Source: Cryobacterium sp. PH31-O1
Lineage (GTDB): Bacteria; Actinomycetota; Actinomycetes; Actinomycetales; Microbacteriaceae
DNA: 64,000 nt
NCBI RefSeq assembly: GCF_030063455.1
Contig: NZ_JASITB010000004.1
Location: 186,001-250,000, forward strand
Direction: 5' to 3'
Position 1 is the stretch's first letter. Every line of letters starts with the position of its first letter. This document shows, piece by piece, positions 1-8,766 of the stretch. A program made the translations under genes and the position numbers. The notes beneath the pieces are model-generated. The model saw only the letters and a list, made by a program, of their open reading frames with translations. It had not been told where the DNA came from and searched no databases.

Positions 1-128
1 GTGCCAGCGGTAATCGTTCCGCCGGAAAGCGTGGCGCTGGAGTTCCACAGCGCGAACGTTCCCGCACCACCGAGGAGCAGGGTCAGTCCGGCGGCGCCGG
101 CGATGGCGCTTACGAGAAGCTTGTTCAT
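1..128 (-). CDS. SipW-dependent secreted protein, N-terminal part (runs off window)
   Basis: Only the first 42 codons are present. The peptide starts MNKLLVSAIAGAAGL, continues with a hydrophobic stretch to about residue 27 and then reads FALWNSSATLSGGTITAG. This is the usual pattern of SipW/TasA-type alternate signal peptides, in which a hydrophobic segment is followed by an aromatic residue, a small residue and a beta-rich start. A purine-rich ribosome site (GAAAGG) lies about 8 bases before the ATG. The matching signal peptidase gene is at 1859-2362 and a second protein of this kind is at 2448-3128, so the three probably form one secretion module. What the mature protein does cannot be told from this fragment. 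Confidence 0.8.
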   Translation of the reverse strand, partial: MNKLLVSAIAGAAGLTLLLGGAGTFALWNSSATLSGGTITAG

Positions 129-180
129 AGGAGAAACCTTTCGACGTGTTCGACTCATGGGTGAGTAATTCACAGACTAG

Positions 181-208
181 GTGGGACAGACAGATTTGTC
201 TGTCCCAC
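181..208. repeat. 12-bp perfect inverted repeat in divergent intergenic region
   Basis: Arms GTGGGACAGACA (181-192) and TGTCTGTCCCAC (197-208) flank the 4-base loop GATT. No T-tract follows on either strand, so it is a poor intrinsic terminator and is more likely an operator or an RNA hairpin. It lies 53 bases upstream of the secreted-protein gene at 1-128. The surrounding 129-434 stretch is clearly richer in A+T than the flanking genes and holds no convincing ORF. Confidence 0.6.
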
Positions 209-214
209 AAAAAT

Positions 215-227
215 CCCCAGAATGGGG
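215..227. promoter_or_regulatory. Candidate operator CCCCA-GAA-TGGGG
   Basis: This is a perfect 5-3-5 palindrome about 90 bases upstream of the SipW-dependent gene at 1-128. The same palindrome with a different spacer, CCCCA-AAT-TGGGG, occurs at 3249-3261 upstream of the other SipW-dependent gene. Sharing between two co-functional promoters suggests a common regulator. This is inference from sequence only. Confidence 0.45.
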
Positions 228-434
228 TTTGGGGAAATGTCCCATTGACCACCGACTTGGTGGACAAATACAAAAAAATCTGTACTTAACCGTACAAAAT
301 ATGAGTTTTTCGACTAAATACGCACTTACCCTCACTCGTTCAAAAATTCCGGCGACATCCGAGACAGACCGTTCTACCTCCGAATTGGTGTGGACCGTGG
401 TGTGGTCCAGACTGGAGTTCCACAAGGAGACAGC

Positions 435-1862
435 ATGACTCTGAGTTCCACCGACAGTGCCGCCGACAGTTCAACCGAGCACACCGGGCCGGTCATCGTA
501 TGGTTTCGCGACGACCTGCGGATTGCCGACCACCCGGCCCTGCAGGCTGCCCTCACGCTCGGGCAGCCGATCGTGGCTGTCTACGTGCTCGACGAGGTGT
601 CCCCTGACGTGCGCCCGCTCGGCGGCGCGGCTCGCTGGTGGCTACACCAGAGCCTCCGCTCCCTCGCCGAGTCCCTGGATGGTCTCGGCGCACGGCTGAC
701 CCTGCGCCGCGGTGCGGCTGGCCCGATCATCGCGTCGATCGCGCAGAAAACGGATGCCTGCGCCGTACTCTGGAACCGCCGCTACGGTCTGGCCGAGCGC
801 ACGGTCGACGCCGCGATCAAGAGTGACCTGCGTGATGGCGGGGTCGATGCGCGCAGCTTCGCCGGTTCGCTCCTATTCGAACCGTGGACGATTCAGACTG
901 GACAGGGCGGCTCTTACTCCGTGTTCACCCCGTTCTGGCGGGCCTGCACCGCCGGTCCGCCGCCACGCGCCCCCCATCCTGCGCCGGCAACCGTCCCGGG
1001 CTGGGCGGGTGCGTTGGCCTCCGATGATCTGGATTCCTGGGGCCTCGAGCCCTCGAGTCCGGACTGGGCGGGCGGACTGCGCGCCGCGTGGTTGCCGGGT
1101 GAGGCATCCGCTCACGCGTTGCTTGAGACATTTTTGACCGAGTCATTGCCTCGCTATGGCAGCGAACGCGATCAGCCGGCTCAGAACGCGACCTCACGCC
1201 TTTCGCCGCACCTGCGCTGGGGCGAGATCAGTCCCTACCAGGTCTGGTCGGCGACGCAGCAAGCTCAGCGCGGCCTCACCGGAACGGCCCTCGCCAGCGC
1301 GACCCGGTTTCTCACCGAAATCGGTTGGCGGGAATTTGCCTACCACGTGCTCTTCAACGCCCCCGAGCTCGCCACCAAGAACCTGCGCCCCGCCTTCGAC
1401 GCTTTCCCCTGGCCGCCACTCGACCGGGCAGCCCTGGCCGCCTGGCAGCAGGGTCGCACCGGCTTCCCCCTTGTCGACGCCGGCATGCGCGAACTCTGGC
1501 GCACCGGAAGTATGCACAATCGGGTACGCATGGTTACTGCATCATTCCTGATCAAGAATATGTTGGTCGACTGGCGCGAGGGCGAACAGTGGTTTTGGGA
1601 CACCCTGGTCGACGCCGATGCCGCGAGCAACCCGTTCGGCTGGCAGTGGGTCGCCGGCTCAGGGGCGGATGCTGCCCCCTACTTCCGCATCTTCAATCCC
1701 GACCTGCAGGCCGCAAAGTTCGATCCACATCAGGAGTACATCCGCGCGAACGTGCCCGAATACGGCACGGAGGCCTACCCGGCACCCCTCGTCGACCTCG
1801 GCGAAACGCGTCGGGCAGCCCTGGCCGCCTACGACGCTGTCAAAGCCCAAACAGCGAGCTAG
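435..1862 (+). CDS. phr: Deoxyribodipyrimidine photolyase (class I)
   Basis: A 475-residue cytoplasmic flavoprotein that repairs UV-induced cyclobutane pyrimidine dimers with light. The N-terminal antenna-binding Rossmann domain begins [17 protein letters not shown]. The C-terminal FAD domain carries [32 protein letters not shown] and [12 protein letters not shown], the flavin and DNA-contact motifs of the family. I chose the ATG at 435 because AAGGAG lies just upstream; an in-frame start at 390 would add 15 residues unlike the family. The gene is in the opposite direction to the SipW-type genes on both sides, and its stop overlaps the signal peptidase stop by 4 bases, so the two are convergent. 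A cryptochrome-like role cannot be excluded, but the length and motifs fit a repair enzyme. Confidence 0.95.
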   Translation: MTLSSTDSAADSSTEHTGPVIVWFRDDLRIADHPALQAALTLGQPIVAVYVLDEVSPDVRPLGGAARWWLHQSLRSLAESLDGLGARLTLRRGAAGPIIASIAQKTDACAVLWNRRYGLAERTVDAAIKSDLRDGGVDARSFAGSLLFEPWTIQTGQGGSYSVFTPFWRACTAGPPPRAPHPAPATVPGWAGALASDDLDSWGLEPSSPDWAGGLRAAWLPGEASAHALLETFLTESLPRYGSERDQPAQNATSRLSPHLRWGEISPYQVWSATQQAQRGLTGTALASATRFLTEIGWREFAYHVLFNAPELATKNLRPAFDAFPWPPLDRAALAAWQQGRTGFPLVDAGMRELWRTGSMHNRVRMVTASFLIKNMLVDWREGEQWFWDTLVDADAASNPFGWQWVAGSGADAAPYFRIFNPDLQAAKFDPHQEYIRANVPEYGTEAYPAPLVDLGETRRAALAAYDAVKAQTAS

Positions 1863-2362
1863 GCAACCTGGACGGCTGCGATACCCGGGGATTCCGCGTT
1901 CGGATTGCGTACGGGCTTCTGCTCGGAGGCCCCAAGGTACCAGATGCTCAGGACGCACATGATGAGCGAACCGAGGGCGAGCGGGTTCTGCAGGTAGATC
2001 ACGAGATAGCCCAGGTATGGCACGAAGGCGGTCACGCCGCCGATGACATCGGCTTGGGGCACCGTGAACGGGTCGACCGTGTCATTCGCGTCGCCCTGCG
2101 TAGTAAGGGTGGCATCGTCGTTGACGGCCACGAGTCGATGGGTGGTGCGATCGCCATCTCGCCGAAAAGTGATGACCTGCCCAACCTCATACCGGTCGGC
2201 CGCGACGATGACGACGCTCGCCGGCAGGATGGTGGGCGACATCGACCCGGTGCGCACGACGTACGCCCGATACGGCAGGGCGCCCGTCGCAACCAGGGCC
2301 ACCGGAGTGAGCACGGCGGCCAGAACGAGCAACAAAACCACGGTGCCTCTAAATCTCTTCAC
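1859..2362 (-). CDS. sipW: Signal peptidase I, ER/SipW type
   Basis: A 167-residue membrane protease that removes signal peptides at the outer face of the membrane. An N-terminal membrane segment (about residues 7-28) is followed by the catalytic serine S40 in TGSMSP. The usual general-base lysine is replaced by H75 in DRTTHRLV, and an acidic GDAND motif lies at 90-94. This Ser-His arrangement is the archaeal/eukaryotic ER type, represented in bacteria by SipW. A second membrane segment lies near residues 112-142. The start is GTG, with GAGAGG upstream. It lies 85 bases downstream of the TasA-like gene on the same strand and probably processes that protein and the one at 1-128. Confidence 0.9.
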   Translation of the reverse strand: MKRFRGTVVLLLVLAAVLTPVALVATGALPYRAYVVRTGSMSPTILPASVVIVAADRYEVGQVITFRRDGDRTTHRLVAVNDDATLTTQGDANDTVDPFTVPQADVIGGVTAFVPYLGYLVIYLQNPLALGSLIMCVLSIWYLGASEQKPVRNPNAESPGIAAVQVA

Positions 2363-2405
2363 GGTGCGCCTCTCAGCTCGGAACGGAAAAGGAGGATGGC
2401 CCGGA

Positions 2406-2426
2406 CGTCGCTACCCGACAGCGACG
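2406..2426 (-). repeat. 7-bp hairpin between tasA-like gene and sipW
   Basis: CGTCGCT (2406-2412) and AGCGACG (2420-2426) form a perfect stem with a 7-base loop. No T-tract follows. On the transcript it lies between the secreted protein and the peptidase and could be a processing or partial-termination site that lowers peptidase expression relative to its substrate. Confidence 0.4.
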
Positions 2427-2447
2427 CCCGAGCCACGTGCTCAAGCC

Positions 2448-3128
2448 TTACTGGCCCGGCGCCTGGCCGACCTGCGTGGCCACGATCTGGTACGGCAAGC
2501 CGTTTCCCTTTATCGTCGGGTTCGGTACCTGAACCGTCTTCACCGGGTAGGAGTTCCAGACTCCGCCGCCCAGCTCCGACTGGCCGGACATCTTGGCCGC
2601 ATAGCCGAAGCTGAACGAGACCGAGCCGACAGCGGTCGGCGCCAGGTTCGATGCCAGCTTGATCATCTTCGGAACGGGCCAGCATCCGGTCGGCGCAAGG
2701 GTGCCGCAGCTCAAGTGCGCGGTGTCATCCTGATCATCGCTGAGATTCGCGGAGTCAAAGAGGGCCGTACCGTTGGCAGCCACGTGGAACTCGCCGTAGG
2801 TTCCGAGGTCATTCAAAGCGTGCAGGGCGTCCTTGTCGTTGAACACAACCCAAACATCCTGAGCGTTCAGACCCGTATTGACGTAGCGCGACGAGACAGT
2901 CTGGGTCGTTCCGGGCAGCAGGTTGGTGAAGCCCAGGTTGAGAGAATCCGTACCGGTTCCGTCAGCGCCGGCGATCTTGATCGAGCCGATGGTTCCGCTC
3001 ACTGCACCCTGGGCGGTATCGCTGAAGTACGCGCCGGTCGGCCCCAATGCCGCGAATGCCATGGTCAGCGCCACTGCGATGCCCCCGGCCCCAATGATGG
3101 CTTTCTTTCGGTTTAACATAAGTTTCAC
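2448..3128 (-). CDS. SipW-dependent (TasA/CalY-like) secreted protein
   Basis: A 226-residue exported protein. The N terminus is MKLMLNRKKAIIGAGG, with a hydrophobic core to about residue 29, then TGAYFSDTAQGAVSGTIGSIKIAG. The YFSDTA pattern directly after the hydrophobic core is the hallmark of TasA/CalY-type alternate signal peptides. The mature part is Gly/Ser/Thr/Asn-rich with alternating hydrophobic residues, as in beta-sandwich fibre proteins. Two cysteines, in LSCGTLAPTGCW, could form a disulfide. The listed start is GTG; an internal ATG three codons later is an alternative. TasA homologues form extracellular fibres, but a matrix role here is only inferred from the family. Confidence 0.8.
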   Translation of the reverse strand: MKLMLNRKKAIIGAGGIAVALTMAFAALGPTGAYFSDTAQGAVSGTIGSIKIAGADGTGTDSLNLGFTNLLPGTTQTVSSRYVNTGLNAQDVWVVFNDKDALHALNDLGTYGEFHVAANGTALFDSANLSDDQDDTAHLSCGTLAPTGCWPVPKMIKLASNLAPTAVGSVSFSFGYAAKMSGQSELGGGVWNSYPVKTVQVPNPTIKGNGLPYQIVATQVGQAPGQ

Positions 3129-3163
3129 GTCAGTCTCATCTCAATTAGTCAGTTTAGAAGTGA

Positions 3164-3186
3164 GATGATGAATATCTTTCATCATC
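3164..3186. repeat. 9-bp inverted repeat upstream of tasA-like gene
   Basis: GATGATGAA (3164-3172) and TTCATCATC (3178-3186) are perfect arms around a 5-base spacer, 36 bases before the GTG of the secreted-protein gene. It is positioned as an operator or a leader hairpin near the promoter. No known motif was recognised. Confidence 0.4.
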
Positions 3187-3248
3187 TATATTCAAAACAT
3201 TAGAGATGACACAAACTCATGTATGCCCCCCATTGGGCGGCATAGTCC

Positions 3249-3261
3249 CCCCAAATTGGGG
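3249..3261. promoter_or_regulatory. Candidate operator CCCCA-AAT-TGGGG
   Basis: Perfect 5-3-5 palindrome about 120 bases upstream of the SipW-dependent gene at 2448-3128. It matches the palindrome at 215-227 in both arms and spacing. A shorter relative, CCCA-T-TGGG, is nearby at 3229-3237. Distance and shared sequence suggest an activator or repressor site common to both secreted-protein genes. Confidence 0.45.
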
Positions 3262-3287
3262 GATGGAACGCTGGTTGGTCGGGCAAC

Positions 3288-3354
3288 AAAAAAACGGGCA
3301 AACAGTCGCGCTCACCCCTGTGATGATGCCGGAGTGAGCGCGACTGTTTGCCCG
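3288..3354 (-). terminator. Strong intrinsic terminator of aceB
   Basis: A perfect 21-bp stem (3295-3315 with 3334-3354) encloses an 18-base loop. Seven A's at 3288-3294 become a U-tract on the minus-strand transcript, directly after the stem. It begins 21 bases beyond the malate synthase stop. The stem is unusually long and perfect for a terminator. Confidence 0.85.
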
Positions 3355-3374
3355 CTTTCGCGAACGCCGGACAG

Positions 3375-5048
<1,674 letters not shown>

Positions 5049-5256
5049 GGTCTGGCTCCTTGCGAAAGTAGGTGATACCGACAGGGGACGAGCCGCAGCT
5101 GCGCGGTTCGCCCGATCTCAGGCGGAGGGGGATGTGCTGTTCTGTTTCGGTCGAGTCACGACCGCGAGGGTATTGCGGTCGTGATTCAAAAGTCGTTGCT
5201 TGCCTGTGCTTCTACTCTGCCCCGTCCATACCCAACGAAACCACCAATCGCCAACA

Positions 5257-5274
5257 GAAGAAATCATTTTCTTC
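5257..5274. promoter_or_regulatory. Palindrome GAAGAAA-TCAT-TTTCTTC between aceB and ramB
   Basis: Perfect 7-4-7 palindrome, 39 bases before the chosen ramB start and about 210 bases before aceB. It is centrally placed in the divergent promoter region in AT-rich sequence. It does not obviously match the published corynebacterial RamB motif. It is a candidate autoregulatory site. Confidence 0.45.
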
Positions 5275-5312
5275 TGATTGTAGAAACTTTTCGATTGTGT
5301 GACACTGGGCCT

Positions 5313-6794
5313 ATGGTCCCCACAGAAGCCCTCTCCGCGCTGTCCTCCCTCAGCCTCGATGAACCCGAGCTCGACGCCCTCACCCTGGGCCGTCGCATCC
5401 GAGAACTGCGTACGAGTCGGCGGATGACGCTGGATGCCCTCGCCGCCGCGATCGATCGAGCGCCCTCGCAGGTGTCAATGATGGAAAACGGCAAACGCGA
5501 ACCGCGCCTCTCGATGTTGCGCACGATCGCCCTGGCCCTCGGCACCACCGTCGAGGAACTGATGCGAACGGATGCGCCCTCCGAGCGCGCCGCTCTGGAA
5601 ATCTCCGTTGAGCGCGCCCAGCGCGGGCCGGTGTTCCAGGCTCTTGGGCTGCCCCGCATTCGGGTGAGCAAGGGTCAGAGTGATGAAACCCTGCAGACCA
5701 TCCTGAGCCTGCACAATGAAATCGACCGGCTTAACCGGGAACGCGCAGCGACCCCGGAAGAGGCCCGTCGCGCCAACTCAGCCCTGCGCCAGATCATGCG
5801 CCAGAAAGACAACTACTTTCCCGAGCTGGAGGCGCAGGCTCTTGAGCTGCTCACCGCGGTCGGTCACTCCGGCGGTCCGGTGTCCCAGCAGCTCGTCGCC
5901 GATATGGCCACCCACCTGGGTTTTTCACTGCACTACGTCAACGATCTGCCGCACTCTACCCGGTCGGTCACCGACAAACTCAACGGGCGCATCTACCTGC
6001 CGACCGAGAGGTCCGCATCGCGGGACTCGCGCTCGCCGATCGTGCAGGCCTTCGCGAGCCACCTCTGCGCCCACGAAGAGCCGAAAAATTATGCCGAATT
6101 TCTGCGCCAGCGGGTCGAGACCAACTATCTCACCGCCGCGATTCTCGTTCCAGAGCGGGACGCGGTGCGCATGCTAGCCGAGGCCAAAACCCTGCGGCGC
6201 ATCTCAATGGAAGATCTGCGGGATGCCTTCGCGGTCTCCTATGAGACGGCCGCGCACCGCTTCACCAACCTCGCCACGGCCCGGCTGGACATTCCGGTGC
6301 ACTTCATGAAGGTACACGAGTCCGGCACGATCATTAAGGCCTACGAAAACGACAACGTGCGTTTTCCCAGCGACGCTCTCGGTGCCGTGGAGGGCACTAC
6401 GGTCTGTCGCAGCTGGACCGCCCGCACCGTGTTCGACGTCGAAGACCGTTTCAGCGCTTGGTACCAGTACACGGACATGCCGTCCGGTAGCTTCTGGTGC
6501 ACGTCCCGCATCGAGAAGGCCAAGGAGGGCGAGTACTCCGTGAGTGTGGGCGTGCCGTTCGCGCACGTGAAGTGGTTCAGGGGCCGGGAGACCCCGAACC
6601 GTGCAGTGTCACTCTGCCCCGACGATTCCTGCTGCCGCCGCGCGCCCGACAACCTCGCCGGCCGCTGGGCCGGGCAGTCCTGGCCGGCTGCGCGAACCCC
6701 GACGAGCCTGCTCGCCGCCCTGCCCACCGGCACTTTTCCCGGCGTCGACCAGACCGAGGTGTACGAGTTCCTGGAGGCCCACTCGCCGCACTGA
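5313..6794 (+). CDS. ramB: RamB-type transcriptional regulator (XRE HTH + IrrE-like + C-terminal Cys domain)
   Basis: A 493-residue DNA-binding protein. The helix-turn-helix spans about residues 27-82 (LGRRIRELRTSRRMTLDALA through GTTVEELM). A central ImmA/IrrE-like domain follows, but the usual HExxH is not seen; the region reads ASHLCAHEE, so protease activity is doubtful. The C-terminal DUF2083-like part has cysteine clusters (VCRSWT, FWCTSR, SLCPDDSCC) that could bind a metal. In corynebacteria RamB represses glyoxylate-shunt and acetate genes, and here it is divergent from malate synthase. I chose ATG 5313; an upstream ATG at 5181 would add 44 residues overlapping the promoter region. 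Confidence 0.85.
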   Translation: MVPTEALSALSSLSLDEPELDALTLGRRIRELRTSRRMTLDALAAAIDRAPSQVSMMENGKREPRLSMLRTIALALGTTVEELMRTDAPSERAALEISVERAQRGPVFQALGLPRIRVSKGQSDETLQTILSLHNEIDRLNRERAATPEEARRANSALRQIMRQKDNYFPELEAQALELLTAVGHSGGPVSQQLVADMATHLGFSLHYVNDLPHSTRSVTDKLNGRIYLPTERSASRDSRSPIVQAFASHLCAHEEPKNYAEFLRQRVETNYLTAAILVPERDAVRMLAEAKTLRRISMEDLRDAFAVSYETAAHRFTNLATARLDIPVHFMKVHESGTIIKAYENDNVRFPSDALGAVEGTTVCRSWTARTVFDVEDRFSAWYQYTDMPSGSFWCTSRIEKAKEGEYSVSVGVPFAHVKWFRGRETPNRAVSLCPDDSCCRRAPDNLAGRWAGQSWPAARTPTSLLAALPTGTFPGVDQTEVYEFLEAHSPH

Positions 6795-6915
6795 TCCGCT
6801 CGGGAGGTACCACCCGGTGAGGCCGCCTGGCAGTACCCAGACATCACTTTTTTCAAAAGAAACAAACCGGTACGTTGTTGGCAATACTCTTCGGTAGAAT
6901 TAATGTGACGTTACA

Positions 6916-7980
6916 GTGCTCCAAACTGGTGCATTTTTGCGCTACCACGCACCAGAGATTGTCGGTCGGGCTTATCCACGCATCGCCGCTCGTCTCGACC
7001 AAATGAAATGCGAGCCGACCATGTGTGACGCTCGCGGTGTGTTCCGTCGCCTCAATCGCGTCGTGCGCGCCGGCATCCCCTCGGCGGCAGCCGCCATGAT
7101 CGAGCCTCCCGAGCGAATTGCCTCGCCGATTCCGGCCGAGACGACCGCACCAATGCCCTCAAATTGGTTTCGCTCCGCGGCACTGCTCGATGTACGGGGC
7201 CTCGAGATTGGGGCGACAGCCCACGCGAATGCACCCCGGCTGGTCAACGGCGTCTCGCTCTCCATCACCAGCGGAGAGGTCGTCGGGCTGGTCGGAGACG
7301 ACTCCTCCGGAGCCCTGCAGGTCGCCCAGTCCATCGCCGGTGTGCTGCCCAGGCCGGCCACCATCCGTTCCGGGTCAATCCTGTTCAACGGCGAGGAACT
7401 GGTCGGACTGCCCGCCCGATCACGCTACCCGCGGCGCGACCCAAGAATTGCGTATGTCTCGCGCGATCCGCGCGCCGGCCTTGACCCGGCTGCGACGGTC
7501 GGAACTCAGCTGGCGGCACCACTGCGTTCGACGCTCGGACTCTCTAAACCGGCCGCCTACGAACGTTCGATTGAGCTGTTGCACCAGGCCGGAGTCGAAC
7601 GTCCCGAGCATGCGTTCACCTCGTTTTCCCGCGATCTACCGCCGACGATGGCGTTGCGCGTGCAGATTGCCGGTGCCCTCGCCGGCAATCCGAACCTTGT
7701 TGTGGCCGACGACCCGTCAGACACTCTGACCGCATCGGACAGTTCCGAGATTTTTGAGCTGCTGGAACAGTTGCAGCACAAACGCACGCTGACCATGATC
7801 ATCGTGACCCGCTCGATGCGAGTGGCAGCGCGCATCTGCCATCGGGTTGCCGTGGTGCGCACCGGTGGAATTGTGGAATACGCCTCCGTCGCCGACCTCT
7901 TTGACTTCCCCAAGCATCCGTACACCCGCGAGCTGCTGTACGCGGCCGAGGAGGATTGGCCGGGTAGCCGAGCCTTGTAG
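6916..7980 (+). CDS. ABC-ATPase-like protein lacking all catalytic motifs
   Basis: An uninterrupted 354-codon ORF with the fold pattern of oligopeptide-transporter ATPases (OppD/DppD), including the C-terminal HPYTRELLYA typical of that group. Every catalytic element is altered. The Walker A region reads GDDSSGAL at 127-134 (no lysine). The Q-loop region reads YVSRDPRAG with no glutamine. The signature region reads FSRDLPP instead of LSGGQ-like. Walker B ends VVADDP with Asp instead of Glu. The H-switch reads IVTRS with Arg instead of His. ATP hydrolysis is therefore unlikely. The GTG at 6916 is the longest start, and ATG 7153 (MPSNWF) is closer to the family start; neither has a good ribosome site. 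The gene is 9 bases upstream of a GntR regulator, with no permease or binding protein nearby. A structural or regulatory role is inferred. Confidence 0.75.
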   Translation: MLQTGAFLRYHAPEIVGRAYPRIAARLDQMKCEPTMCDARGVFRRLNRVVRAGIPSAAAAMIEPPERIASPIPAETTAPMPSNWFRSAALLDVRGLEIGATAHANAPRLVNGVSLSITSGEVVGLVGDDSSGALQVAQSIAGVLPRPATIRSGSILFNGEELVGLPARSRYPRRDPRIAYVSRDPRAGLDPAATVGTQLAAPLRSTLGLSKPAAYERSIELLHQAGVERPEHAFTSFSRDLPPTMALRVQIAGALAGNPNLVVADDPSDTLTASDSSEIFELLEQLQHKRTLTMIIVTRSMRVAARICHRVAVVRTGGIVEYASVADLFDFPKHPYTRELLYAAEEDWPGSRAL

Positions 7981-7989
7981 ATTAGGCGC

Positions 7990-8766
7990 ATGGACGTACA
8001 CAAGCGCCCGGGCGCCCGCGAAGCAATCTTCGCCCAGCTCAACGACACCGGGCGCGCCGAACAAGTGGCCCAGCGGCTGACCGACGCCATCATTTTGGGC
8101 GTGCTGTCCCCGCGCGAACGTTTGCCCAGCGAGCCGCAGCTCGCCCGTCACTTCGGTGTCGCCTTGATCACCGTTCGTGAGGGTCTCGTGATTTTACGAG
8201 ACACCGGTCTGATCGAGACCCGACGCGGCCGCGAAGGCGGCAGTTTCGTGAGCGCCGTCAATACCCCCCACCAGGCCCTGCTTGAGAACCGGCTGCACAA
8301 ACTTGCCCAGGTTGAACTGTCGGACATCGCGGTCTATTTCAGTGTGATCGTGGAGGGCTGCGCCACCCGCGCCGCCCGGTACACCTCCCCGGTCGATGCT
8401 GAACGCCTCGCCGAGTGGCTGCACCAGGCTAATTTCACGACGACCGCCTCCGCCCGGTCGAACGCCGGTGGCTTTTTTCTGGAGTTGGCCGTGCTGACCC
8501 AATCGGCCCGTCTGGTGCGGGAGCAGATTCGGGTGCAGGCGGAGTTCGGCTCTCTTCTCTTTCTTGGCTTGGCCGATGCGGCACTGCGCGAACGGGTCGC
8601 CGGCGGCTTTCGCGCTGTCGTCCCCGCGCTCAGCGCCGGCGACGACGCTCTCGCCCGCGGTTTGGTCGGCGACCAGGTGGAGGCACTGGGCCAGTGGCTG
8701 CTCTCGGCGAAGATCCGGGTCGAGCGAGGGGGGAATCTTGATGGCGAAGCACTCGACAACGGCTGA
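7990..8766 (+). CDS. GntR/FadR-family transcriptional regulator
   Basis: A 258-residue regulator. The winged helix at about residues 22-90 reads EQVAQRLTDAIILGVLSPRE, LPSEPQLARHFGVALITVRE and LIETRRGREGGSFV, which is standard GntR. The C-terminal helical domain resembles FCD domains in pattern, but the metal-ligand histidines expected there are not visible: the stretch usually read as FHxAL is FFLELAVLTQSARL. It starts 9 bases after the ABC-like gene, and its end overlaps the Cache gene by 26 bases, so the three are coupled. It probably controls this locus and the downstream dehydrogenase; the effector is unknown. Confidence 0.9.
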   Translation: MDVHKRPGAREAIFAQLNDTGRAEQVAQRLTDAIILGVLSPRERLPSEPQLARHFGVALITVREGLVILRDTGLIETRRGREGGSFVSAVNTPHQALLENRLHKLAQVELSDIAVYFSVIVEGCATRAARYTSPVDAERLAEWLHQANFTTTASARSNAGGFFLELAVLTQSARLVREQIRVQAEFGSLLFLGLADAALRERVAGGFRAVVPALSAGDDALARGLVGDQVEALGQWLLSAKIRVERGGNLDGEALDNG

